Part shown: positions 4,743 through 11,034 of the stretch, piece by piece
Numbering within the stretch: the stretch's first letter is position 1
Layout of the letters: each line of letters opens with the position of its first letter
Origin: an uncultured Christensenellaceae bacterium
Lineage (GTDB): Bacteria > Bacillota_A > Clostridia > Christensenellales > UBA3700
Reading direction: 5' to 3'
Assembly (NCBI GenBank): GCA_944381335.1
Contig: CALWKT010000038.1
Location: forward strand, 1 to 11,034
Length of the DNA stretch: 11,034 nt
Made by a program: the position numbers and the translations under genes
Notes under the pieces: generated by a model
Database searches by the model: none
What the model saw: the letters and a program-made list of their open reading frames with translations, nothing else
Told to the model about the DNA's origin: nothing

Positions 4743-6395
4743 TTATCTCTTTCGGCGGAATACCCTGAGGAATGCGGGAAGCTTGTCTTCTTCCTGATCA
4801 TCCTGCTGCGACTGGTTGTACGAACCCTGATTGCCGCGCTGACCGTAGTTCGCGTTGTCGCGCTGCTGACCGGCGTTGCTGCCGTAACCGCCATATGTGC
4901 CGCCCTGCTGCTGAGAAGCGTTGCGTGCGTCAAAACCGTTGCCGTAACCGCCTGCGGGTGTCTGAGACTGACGTCCGTCGTCGTATCCGTTCTGCGCATA
5001 GCCGGCGCCCTGTGAGGAAGTGCGGCCGTCGTAGCCTGTGCCCGAAGTCTGACCGCGCCCGTCCTGATAGCCGTAACCGCCGTTTCCGCCGTAAGAACGG
5101 TCGTTTCTGTCCGGGTACTGCTGATCGGTTCTTCCGTACTGTTGATCGTTGCGTGAATATGGCTGGTCGTTGCGCGGGTACTGCTGGTCGTTGCGCGGGT
5201 ACTGCTGATCGTTGCGTGCGTATTGCTGATCGTTTCTTCCGCCCTCGTAAGAGTCTGTACGGCGCGCGCCCTGCGATCTGCCGCTTTCGGGATACTGAGT
5301 GTAGCCTGAACGGTTGTCAGCCATATCGTCATATGCGCTCTCACGTCTGCGGCTGTCGTTGAGACGTCTGATCGCGTTGTCCATAGCCGCCGAAGTGCGC
5401 GTCTGCGTGCCTGTGTTTCTTCTCTGGGCGTATGTGGCGTTGACGTCTTCAGTCGGAGCGCTGAAGCCTGTTGCGATGAGTGTGACCTGCACCTTGTTTT
5501 CAAGATTTTCGTCAAAACCTGTACCAAAGATGATGTTCGCCGCAGGGTCAACGATGTCTTCTACGAGTCTGCTTGCGTCTGCAACTTCGTCGAGCGCCAT
5601 ATCCTTGCCGCCCATAACGTGAAGAATGACGCCGCTCGCGCCTTCGATATTCGTTTCGAGAAGCGGGCTTTCGACGGCGTTTCTGACCGCCTCGATCGCC
5701 TTGTCCGGACCTTCGCCCACGCCGATGCCCATATGAGCGAGACCTTTCTTTCTCATGATCGCGCTGATATCCGCAAAGTCAAGGTTGATGACCGTCGGAG
5801 TGACGATGAGCTCGCTTATGCTTTGGATCGCCTGCTTGAGCACTTCGTCCGCCTTGATAAAGGACTCGAGCATCGCGGTACCCTTGGGGAGAACTTCGAG
5901 AAGTTTCTCATTGGGGATCACAAGCAAAGTGTCGACGTTGCCGCGCAGATTCTCGATGCCCTGAACAGCGTTGTGCATACGCCTCTTTCCTTCAAAAGCG
6001 AAAGGCTTGGTCACAACGGCGACTGTCAGTATGCCGAGTTCTTTTGAAAGCGCCGCAATGACGGGCGCCGCGCCGGTTCCCGTACCGCCGCCCATACCGG
6101 CCGTAATGAAAAGAAGGTCAACGTCCTTGAGCAGAGCGCGGAGTTCTTCTCTCGACTCCTCAGCCGCCTTTTCACCCACGTTGGGATCGGCTCCCGCGCC
6201 GAGACCTCCGGTCAACTTCGCACCTATCTGCACTTTTGTGGGCGCATTGGACAGGGTCAATGCCTGAAAATCAGTGTTTACTGCGACAAATTCCGCACTC
6301 TTGATGCCTGCCGCTATCATACGGTTGACGGCGTTGTTGCCGCCTCCGCCTACGCCTATAACTTTAATTTTGGCTCTTCCGCTTCCGTCTGCCAT
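4743..6395 (-). CDS. ftsZ: Cell division protein FtsZ with a very long C-terminal linker
   Basis: FtsZ is the tubulin-like GTPase that forms the Z-ring. The globular part (about residues 9-316) is canonical: a glycine-rich N-terminal nucleotide-binding loop GVGGGGNNAVNRM (14-26), the tubulin signature GGGTGTGA (102-109) and the synergy loop NLDFADI (204-210) with the catalytic acidic residues. The family end peptide is intact at 535-550 (EEDKLPAFLRVFRRKR) for binding FtsA, SepF or similar partners. Total length is 550 residues against about 380 in B. subtilis. The excess is a disordered linker of roughly 215 residues rich in Gln, Gly, Asn, Tyr, Arg and Asp, with heptad repeats at 387-428. The ATG at 6395 uses GGAGGTAA (6408-6401), formed by the last codons and stop of ftsA, so the two genes are translationally coupled. 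Confidence 0.97.
   Translation of the reverse strand: MADGSGRAKIKVIGVGGGGNNAVNRMIAAGIKSAEFVAVNTDFQALTLSNAPTKVQIGAKLTGGLGAGADPNVGEKAAEESREELRALLKDVDLLFITAGMGGGTGTGAAPVIAALSKELGILTVAVVTKPFAFEGKRRMHNAVQGIENLRGNVDTLLVIPNEKLLEVLPKGTAMLESFIKADEVLKQAIQSISELIVTPTVINLDFADISAIMRKKGLAHMGIGVGEGPDKAIEAVRNAVESPLLETNIEGASGVILHVMGGKDMALDEVADASRLVEDIVDPAANIIFGTGFDENLENKVQVTLIATGFSAPTEDVNATYAQRRNTGTQTRTSAAMDNAIRRLNDSRRRESAYDDMADNRSGYTQYPESGRSQGARRTDSYEGGRNDQQYARNDQQYPRNDQQYPRNDQPYSRNDQQYGRTDQQYPDRNDRSYGGNGGYGYQDGRGQTSGTGYDGRTSSQGAGYAQNGYDDGRQSQTPAGGYGNGFDARNASQQQGGTYGGYGSNAGQQRDNANYGQRGNQGSYNQSQQDDQEEDKLPAFLRVFRRKR
5112..5237 (-). repeat. Six tandem 21-bp repeats encoding RNDQQYx heptads in the FtsZ linker
   Basis: Six in-register copies of 21 bases encode [R][N/T]DQ[Q/P]Y plus a variable residue (Ala, Pro, Pro, Ser, Gly, Pro) at FtsZ residues 387-428. 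A seventh, degenerate copy (RNDRSYG) follows after one inserted residue. Synonymous codons differ between copies (AAC GAT or GAC, CAA or CAG). The array is therefore not a very recent duplication and the amino acid pattern appears to be maintained. Confidence 0.9.
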
Positions 6396-6400
6396 GTCTG

Positions 6401-7546
6401 TTACCTCCGAAATCTGTCGAAAAATCTTTTCAGTACGTTTTTGCTTTTTTCAAGTTTGTCCGCCACGTCGAACGTTCCGAACACAGAAGAATAATAGCTT
6501 TTTCCGTAAGTGGGAACGTCTGGGACGATCGTTTCAAGTCTTTTGCCCAGTTGGCGCGAAACGTATGCCGACGCGCCTTTTATTTCCGCAATTCCTCCTC
6601 CTGTCAGATATACGACGTCGGAAGAAAAATTGGGGTTTTCGGCAAGATTGCGTTCTATGAAATCTACGAAATCGTCCAGTCTTGCCTGAATTATCTTGTT
6701 TACGCCGAAGCTGTTGAACTGCTGCGGTTTGCCATCAACAATGACGTTGTAACAGCTTCCGTTGTCCGTTTCCTGATACTGGTTGGCTTTGGAAACAAGC
6801 GTACACGCGCTGGCATATGGGATATCCAGCACCTGATACAGATCTCCCGCAACGTTTGCGCCGCCTATCGATCTGCTTGCCGCACATTCCAGCCCGTCGC
6901 CCACGACGATGCCGAAAGAAGTGTTGGAAAACCCGATGTCGCAGACTGCCGCTCCCGTCTCTCTTACGTCTGAAGACAGCAACTGAACGCACGTCGCCCA
7001 GAACGAAGAAATGTAGCTGACCCTCTTTGCGCCTATCGCAAACGCCACTTTCTCTACCGTCTCGCAGAACTTCCTGCCGCACATTATGTAGGTCAGATCG
7101 GCGTCGATATACGTCGCCAGCTCGTAAATCGGATTCACGCACCTAAACTTGTTGTCCAGAGTAAAACCTCGCGCGCTGCAGTTGATCGCCACGTAATCGG
7201 GATCTCCGTCAAAGATGTTCCCTCTTGCATAAAGCTCGTCCAGAATGTCATCTGTGACCGTGCGCGATGAACGGTTAGCGTTTTTGACCTGATTGTTCCT
7301 GACTTTCACAAAATCCGTCGGAACGCCGACGTACAGCTTGCCTATCCTGCCGCGGTAGCCGCTTTCTGCGATCGTCTGTCTGACGCTCTCCTCGAGGGCG
7401 TCCGGATTGAGGAATTCGCCTTTATAGTACCCGTCGTACTCGCAAGAGGCAATATTTTTGACGTTGTAGACGCCCGAATCGGACTTGCTTCCAACCAAAA
7501 AAACCAGCTTGCCCGAGCCTACGTCCAGCAAAAACACTTCGTTCAT
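6401..7546 (-). CDS. ftsA: Cell division protein FtsA (divergent)
   Basis: FtsA is the actin-like membrane anchor of FtsZ. From the ATG at 7546 the protein has 381 residues. Three actin-fold motifs are visible: phosphate-1 DVGSGK (8-13), phosphate-2 CDIGFSNTSFGI (202-213) and the adenosine motif LTGGGIAEIKG (314-324). The region around VGVPTDFVKVRNN (74-86) fits the FtsA-specific 1C domain. The C-terminus KNVLKRFFDRFRR is a basic amphipathic helix, as expected of the membrane-targeting sequence. Phosphate-2 is unusual: FtsA normally has DIGGGTTD here. Sequence divergence from textbook FtsA is high, so a FtsA/PilM-like relative is the alternative, but the position before ftsZ favours FtsA. The frame extends upstream only through promoter DNA, and the chosen ATG has no Shine-Dalgarno sequence. 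Confidence 0.85.
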   Translation of the reverse strand: MNEVFLLDVGSGKLVFLVGSKSDSGVYNVKNIASCEYDGYYKGEFLNPDALEESVRQTIAESGYRGRIGKLYVGVPTDFVKVRNNQVKNANRSSRTVTDDILDELYARGNIFDGDPDYVAINCSARGFTLDNKFRCVNPIYELATYIDADLTYIMCGRKFCETVEKVAFAIGAKRVSYISSFWATCVQLLSSDVRETGAAVCDIGFSNTSFGIVVGDGLECAASRSIGGANVAGDLYQVLDIPYASACTLVSKANQYQETDNGSCYNVIVDGKPQQFNSFGVNKIIQARLDDFVDFIERNLAENPNFSSDVVYLTGGGIAEIKGASAYVSRQLGKRLETIVPDVPTYGKSYYSSVFGTFDVADKLEKSKNVLKRFFDRFRR

Positions 7547-7552
7547 ATAATT

Positions 7553-7581
7553 ATTATAATTAATATAATATTTAATGTCAA
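7553..7581 (-). promoter_or_regulatory. Perfect-consensus sigma-A promoter of ftsA-ftsZ
   Basis: On the minus strand TTGACA (7581-7576) and TATAAT (7558-7553) are separated by exactly 17 AT-rich bases. Both boxes match the consensus at every position. Only six bases lie between the -10 box and the ftsA ATG (7546), so transcription should begin at the start codon or within a base or two of it, giving a leaderless mRNA. Confidence 0.88.
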
Positions 7582-7613
7582 GAATTAGTAATAAAAAATA
7601 CGGAAATTTACGC

Positions 7614-7640
7614 AAAAAAAGAAACGCCCCCGAGGGCGCT
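7614..7640 (-). terminator. Intrinsic terminator after divIB
   Basis: On the minus strand AGCGCCC (7640-7634) pairs with GGGCGTT (7629-7623) around the loop TCGG. A T-rich tract follows, including seven Ts at 7620-7614. It lies 12 bases after the divIB stop and closes the murD-ftsW-murA-divIB unit just before the ftsA promoter. Confidence 0.88.
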
Positions 7641-7652
7641 CATACGCTTTCT

Positions 7653-8411
7653 TCAGTTCAGGGCTGTCTCCGACCACATCCAGCCGTTGTCTGTCAGAGA
7701 AATGTACCCGCTCCTTCTCTGCGTCTCGTCGGCAAGCGTGGAATAATAGGTGTATGCGTTGACGAACATCTCGTCGATCGAAGCGACGTTCTTGAGCTGG
7801 AACGTAACGCCCGTGTTTGTCAGAACGCTCACGTTTATCTGCCCGAAAGTCACGCTTTTTACGAAAGACGTAAACCTCGTAGAAACGAAGCTGACCTTCT
7901 CCGCTCCCATGACTATGCCTTTGAGCCAGTCAGACCTGTCGTCGATAAAACTGCCGACGATCTCTTCACCTCCCGAAACGGTAAAATTGTTTACTGCGGT
8001 AAGTCCCGCCACTGCGTCACTTGCCACAACGTTGAGGATCTTCAGCTCGTTGTCAACGACGGCGAAAAGCCCGTCTTCGTTGTCTTCAAGCGCGATCGCC
8101 ATCAGCGGAGTGCGCTCGGCAACGTATATCACTACTTTGTTGGGAAACTTTCTCTCTATGTCAACGACCTTGAGCATGGGATTTGCCTTCTCGATCGCAG
8201 AAACGGACGCGCTTTCGTCAATCGAAAAAACGCTGTCTCCTTTTTTTATTCCGCTCTGAGAAACGATCGCGGAGACGGTCTCGTCGTCGAGCGTAAGGTT
8301 GTCCGTCGTCCTGACCTCAACCGAGCCGGTCAGGAACATAACGCAACACACTACGATCACCACGACGGCGACGGCTACCGCAATAAAAATGCCCAGAAGT
8401 CTTTTGTTCAT
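7653..8411 (-). CDS. divIB: Cell division protein DivIB/FtsQ
   Basis: DivIB (FtsQ) is a bitopic divisome protein that links early and late division proteins outside the membrane. The 252-residue protein has a short cytoplasmic tail (MNKR), one transmembrane helix (about 5-28) and a POTRA domain (about 30-103). The family pattern KFPNKVVIYVAERTPLMAI ends the POTRA domain. A beta domain follows to the C-terminus. The tail is much shorter than in B. subtilis DivIB. The ATG at 8411 lies two bases after the murA stop. Its ribosome binding site AAAGGA is inside the last murA codons, so coupling is likely. It sits after murA and before the terminator. Sequence conservation in this family is low, so the call rests on architecture, POTRA pattern and position. 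Confidence 0.88.
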   Translation of the reverse strand: MNKRLLGIFIAVAVAVVVIVVCCVMFLTGSVEVRTTDNLTLDDETVSAIVSQSGIKKGDSVFSIDESASVSAIEKANPMLKVVDIERKFPNKVVIYVAERTPLMAIALEDNEDGLFAVVDNELKILNVVASDAVAGLTAVNNFTVSGGEEIVGSFIDDRSDWLKGIVMGAEKVSFVSTRFTSFVKSVTFGQINVSVLTNTGVTFQLKNVASIDEMFVNAYTYYSTLADETQRRSGYISLTDNGWMWSETALN

Positions 8412-8413
8412 CT

Positions 8414-9664
8414 TCAGATCCTTTTTATTTTCACTCCCACTGCCGGAAGGATCCCGGACAGATCTTCATACCCTCTGTCGATATGGTAAACGTTGTCGAT
8501 TACGGTCTCGCCCTGCGCGCTCATTCCTGCGAGTACGAGAGACGCGCCTCCTCTCAGGTCTGTCGCGCTGACCTCTGCTCCCGTGAGTCTTTCCACTCCC
8601 CTTACCACGGCTGTACGACCGTTGACGGTCACGTCCGCGCCCATCTTCAGCAGCTGAGGTACGGTCTTGAAGCGCGTTTCGAAAATGTTTTCTACTATGA
8701 CGCTGGTCCCTTCGCTGACAGTCTGCAAAGTCAGGATCTGAGTCTGGAGATCGGTCGGAAAACCGGGATAGTACGTGGTCTCCACTTTGGGTATGCTTTC
8801 GCACCTGGCGGTGCGGATTATGTTTATTTTATCACGCGCACACGTTATTTTGCAACTGCTTTTCGGCAATTTGGCAAGAAGCGAAGAAATATGTTCGGGA
8901 TTGACGTTGTTCAGCGTCAGATCTCCGCCGCACATCGCTACCCCGATAAGATATGTACCGGCAACGATCCTGTCGGGTATAGGAGTGTATTCCGTGCCGT
9001 GCAGTTTCTTGACTCCTTCTACCGTGATCACACCTGTTCCCGCGCCGTTCACCTTTGCGCCCATTGCATTGAGAAAATTCTGAAGATCGGCTATCTCGGG
9101 CTCTTTCGCGCAGTTTCTTATCACGCTTACGCCGTCGAGAAAAACGCATGCCATCATCAGATTTTCCGTCGCGCCCACGCTGGGCAGGTCAAGCACTATG
9201 TCCGCGCTGTGCGCCGCTGTGCTGTCGCAATCTATGTATCCGTGCTTTTCGTTTATTCTGACTCCCAGCTCTCTCAGCCCTGAAAGGTGTATGTCTATCG
9301 GTCTCAGCCCTATGTCGCAACCGCCGGGATAAGCGACTTTTGCTTTCTTAAGCCTTGAAAGCAACGGACCAAGCAAAAAGACCGACGATCTCAGTTCGCT
9401 CGCAAGTCCTCCGGGTATCCTGCCGCACGCGGTGTCTCTGCTGTCCACGGTCACGTCGTCGCCGCTTCTTTTTATTCTGCACCCGAGTTTTCCTAGTATT
9501 GCTATCATCGCGTCGACGTCGGTTATATGCGGACAATCGTGCAACGTCACGATTCCGTCAGCGAGAACGCATGCGGCGAGAAGCGTGAGAACAGAATTCT
9601 TTGCTCCTTTAACGGTTATTTCACCGCGGAGAGGCTCTCCTCCGCGGATTATGTATTTACTCAT
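8414..9664 (-). CDS. murA: UDP-N-acetylglucosamine 1-carboxyvinyltransferase MurA
   Basis: MurA adds enolpyruvate from PEP to UDP-GlcNAc, the first committed step of peptidoglycan precursor synthesis in the cytoplasm. From the ATG at 9664 the protein has 416 residues, the normal family length. Lys22-Asn23 (GAKNS) and the catalytic loop PGGCDIGLRP with Cys116 are present. A Cys there, rather than Asp, predicts a fosfomycin-sensitive enzyme. YYPGFPTDLQTQ carries the catalytic Asp equivalent to E. coli Asp305. Two ATGs are adjacent (9667 and 9664). I prefer the second because GGAG is six bases away and the residue numbering then matches E. coli at Lys22-Asn23. A small hairpin (TTACGC, 9691-9675) sits just before the Shine-Dalgarno sequence. 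The gap from ftsW is 31 bases. Confidence 0.97.
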   Translation of the reverse strand: MSKYIIRGGEPLRGEITVKGAKNSVLTLLAACVLADGIVTLHDCPHITDVDAMIAILGKLGCRIKRSGDDVTVDSRDTACGRIPGGLASELRSSVFLLGPLLSRLKKAKVAYPGGCDIGLRPIDIHLSGLRELGVRINEKHGYIDCDSTAAHSADIVLDLPSVGATENLMMACVFLDGVSVIRNCAKEPEIADLQNFLNAMGAKVNGAGTGVITVEGVKKLHGTEYTPIPDRIVAGTYLIGVAMCGGDLTLNNVNPEHISSLLAKLPKSSCKITCARDKINIIRTARCESIPKVETTYYPGFPTDLQTQILTLQTVSEGTSVIVENIFETRFKTVPQLLKMGADVTVNGRTAVVRGVERLTGAEVSATDLRGGASLVLAGMSAQGETVIDNVYHIDRGYEDLSGILPAVGVKIKRI

Positions 9665-9695
9665 CATTCTCTCCTTACGCGCAAAGCGTAATTTC

Positions 9696-10817
9696 TTAAT
9701 ACATTTTATGGAAAGACTGCTGAATTTGTGAATTGCGCGCTATCCCCTCCAGGATACCCGTAGCGCACGCGAAAACCACGAGCGAACTGCCTCCGGAACT
9801 GATAAACGGCATCGGAAGCCCTGTGGGAGGGATCGAACCGCTGACCACGGCGATGTTGAGCAACGTCTGGACCGCTATGACTATCCCAATCCCTGCCGCA
9901 AGGTAGGTCCTGAACCTGTCCTTTGCCTTCATCGCGATCGCTATCGCCCTCCAGATCAGTACACAGAACAACGCTATTACGAATATACAACCGACAAGTC
10001 CCAATTCCTCGCCTATCACAGCGAATATGAAATCGCTTTCGGCAAAAGGCAGGAACATATATTTCTGTCTGCTGTTGAACAGTCCCAGTCCGAACCAGCC
10101 GCCCGAGCCGAGCGCGTAATAAGACTGGATGAGCTGATACCCTTCTCCGAGAGGCGAAGCCCACGGATCGACGAACGCCAGCAGACGTCTGAGTCTGTAA
10201 GGTTCGGCAAAAATCAGGAGCGGGACCGCTACAACGACCGGGATCGCCATGACCGCAAACTGTTTGACTCCGCATCCGCCGATGAAAAGCATCAGAAGCA
10301 CGCAAAGTCCTATGCAGACGGTAATAGACATATTAGGCTCGAGCATTACGAGCGCGCACACCGCAAGCGTTGCCGCAAGAATACCGATCATATCGCAAAA
10401 ACGCTGACTGCTTCTGACGGAAAGCCTCGCGGAAATGAAAATCACCAGCGCGAATTTTGCAAGCTCGGAAGGCTGAAACGTAGTGAACCCCAGATTCAGC
10501 CATCTTGTCGCACCGTACTTTTCCACTCCCAGTCCGGGCACGAACACCAGAGCGAGCAATACCAGCGAAAAGATCAGAAGCGCCGTGGAAAACTTTTTCA
10601 GAAGATCGGCGCCAAGTCTCGACGCGCCGAACGCCGCGACAAACGCGACCACAAGCGCTATCGCCTGCTTTTTTACGTAAAAAAATTCGTCTCCCGTCTG
10701 ATTGAGCGCGATATAACTGCTTGCGCTGTACTGCATGACTGTCCCGAATACGGCGAGAGTCAGCGCGGTCAGCAGCAATACCTTGTCCGCAATTACGGGA
10801 GTCTTGCGCTCAGCCAT
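9696..10817 (-). CDS. ftsW: SEDS peptidoglycan glycosyltransferase FtsW/SpoVE
   Basis: SEDS proteins polymerise lipid II into glycan strands together with a class B penicillin-binding protein. The 373-residue protein is highly hydrophobic, with about ten membrane segments. It has the family motifs ATRWLNLGFTTFQPSELAK (103-121), the extracellular loop FAESDFIFAVIGEELG (258-273) with the likely catalytic Asp262, and the C-terminal signature IPPTGLPMPFISSGGSS (329-345). Family members in this dcw position act in vegetative division (FtsW), in spore cortex synthesis (SpoVE), or both. Sequence alone does not separate the two roles here. The ATG at 10817 overlaps the end of murD by eight bases (frame overlap ATGGCTGA), with a weak AAGG ribosome binding site inside murD, indicating coupled translation. 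Confidence 0.95.
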   Translation of the reverse strand: MAERKTPVIADKVLLLTALTLAVFGTVMQYSASSYIALNQTGDEFFYVKKQAIALVVAFVAAFGASRLGADLLKKFSTALLIFSLVLLALVFVPGLGVEKYGATRWLNLGFTTFQPSELAKFALVIFISARLSVRSSQRFCDMIGILAATLAVCALVMLEPNMSITVCIGLCVLLMLFIGGCGVKQFAVMAIPVVVAVPLLIFAEPYRLRRLLAFVDPWASPLGEGYQLIQSYYALGSGGWFGLGLFNSRQKYMFLPFAESDFIFAVIGEELGLVGCIFVIALFCVLIWRAIAIAMKAKDRFRTYLAAGIGIVIAVQTLLNIAVVSGSIPPTGLPMPFISSGGSSLVVFACATGILEGIARNSQIQQSFHKMY

Positions 10818-11034
10818 TGGCGAACGCCTTGATTATTTCGTCGAAATGCCTTCCCCTCTGTCTGTAATCCGTGTATCTGTCGAAACTCGACGTGGACGGA
10901 GAGAACAGAAGATTTGTGACGTCGGGATACGCAAGCGATATTTCGACTGCGCGCTCGAGAGTGGCGGTTTTTATTACGGAATAGTCCGCGTCCTCCGGCG
11001 TCCATTTGATGATCTCGTCGCTGTTGTCTCCGCA
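10810..11034 (-). CDS. murD: UDP-N-acetylmuramoylalanine--D-glutamate ligase MurD, C-terminal fragment
   Basis: MurD adds D-glutamate to UDP-MurNAc-L-Ala in the cytoplasm. Only the last 74 codons are in the window; the frame is open at base 11034 and ends with TGA at 10812-10810. The segment LLFSPSTSSFDRYTDYRQRG matches the MurD C-terminal signature (in relatives LSPACASFDMFKNFEERG), followed by the usual ending HFDEIIKAF. The residues before it (VEISLAYPDVTN) fit the Rossmann-like C-terminal ligase domain. The last eight bases overlap the ftsW start. The truncation is due to the window edge, not a mutation. Confidence 0.93.
   Translation of the reverse strand, partial: CGDNSDEIIKWTPEDADYSVIKTATLERAVEISLAYPDVTNLLFSPSTSSFDRYTDYRQRGRHFDEIIKAFANG

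Noticed and set aside
4631..5551. Long minus-strand frame (about 306 codons) overlapping the ftsZ 3' end, rich in Thr, Ser and Arg
   Set aside because: It is the +1 shadow of the repetitive FtsZ linker, runs through the ftsZ terminator and resembles no family. The low-complexity codons explain the lack of stops.
7547..7615. Upstream extension of ftsA to a TTG at 7615
   Set aside because: The frame crosses the perfect promoter and begins in the T tract of the divIB terminator.
7575..8489. Plus-strand frame of about 304 codons antisense to divIB
   Set aside because: It is a mirror of a real gene with biased codons. It starts inside the ftsA promoter, has no ribosome binding site and matches no recognisable protein.
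8483..9283. Plus-strand frame of about 266 codons antisense to murA
   Set aside because: It is fully contained opposite a well-supported murA, with no ribosome binding site and no domain signature.

Overview
This window looks like chromosomal DNA from an endospore-forming Firmicute, most likely a clostridial lineage. Every gene I can support lies on the minus strand, so transcription runs from high to low coordinates. The content is core: the downstream end of the division and cell wall (dcw) cluster, the sporulation sigma factor genes, nrdR and the RNase P RNA gene. I see no mobile elements, phage genes, CRISPR arrays, tRNAs or rRNAs. The interest is in regulation and in a few protein oddities.

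Layout in transcription order: (1) An operon with the 3' end of murD, ftsW/spoVE, murA and divIB (11034 to 7653) ends at a clear intrinsic terminator (7614-7640). (2) ftsA-ftsZ (7546 to 4743) has its own perfect-consensus vegetative promoter and ends at a strong terminator (4654-4683). (3) spoIIGA-sigE (4565 to 3064) starts behind a Spo0A-type box. (4) sigG (2985-2221) has a sigma-F-like promoter and a GTG start, and ylmC (2146-1871) follows. Both have hairpins that cover the ribosome binding site. (5) nrdR (1584-1093) has its own promoter, overlapped by a candidate pair of NrdR boxes, and its own terminator. (6) sigK (903-202) is complete, with no skin element. It has a pro-sequence, a sigma-E-like promoter and a SpoIIID-like box. 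(7) The 5' part of rnpB (162 to 1 and beyond) has its own promoter.

Together the genes join septum building (MurD and MurA for precursor, FtsW for polymerisation, DivIB, FtsA and FtsZ for the divisome) to the developmental cascade that uses an asymmetric septum. SpoIIGA cleaves pro-SigE in the mother cell, SigG takes over in the forespore, and SigK acts late in the mother cell. The candidate sites suggest Spo0A to spoIIGA-sigE, sigma-F to sigG, and sigma-E plus SpoIIID to sigK, the same order as in Bacillus subtilis.

The most unusual signals are: near-ideal -10 boxes only 6-7 bases before a start codon with no Shine-Dalgarno sequence (ftsA, spoIIGA and a small ORF in the nrdR leader), suggesting leaderless mRNAs; two neighbouring leaders (sigG, ylmC) that pair with their own Shine-Dalgarno sequence; and a very long FtsZ linker containing tandem heptads. 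I found no clearly new multi-gene system. All site calls are by eye and need computation or experiment.
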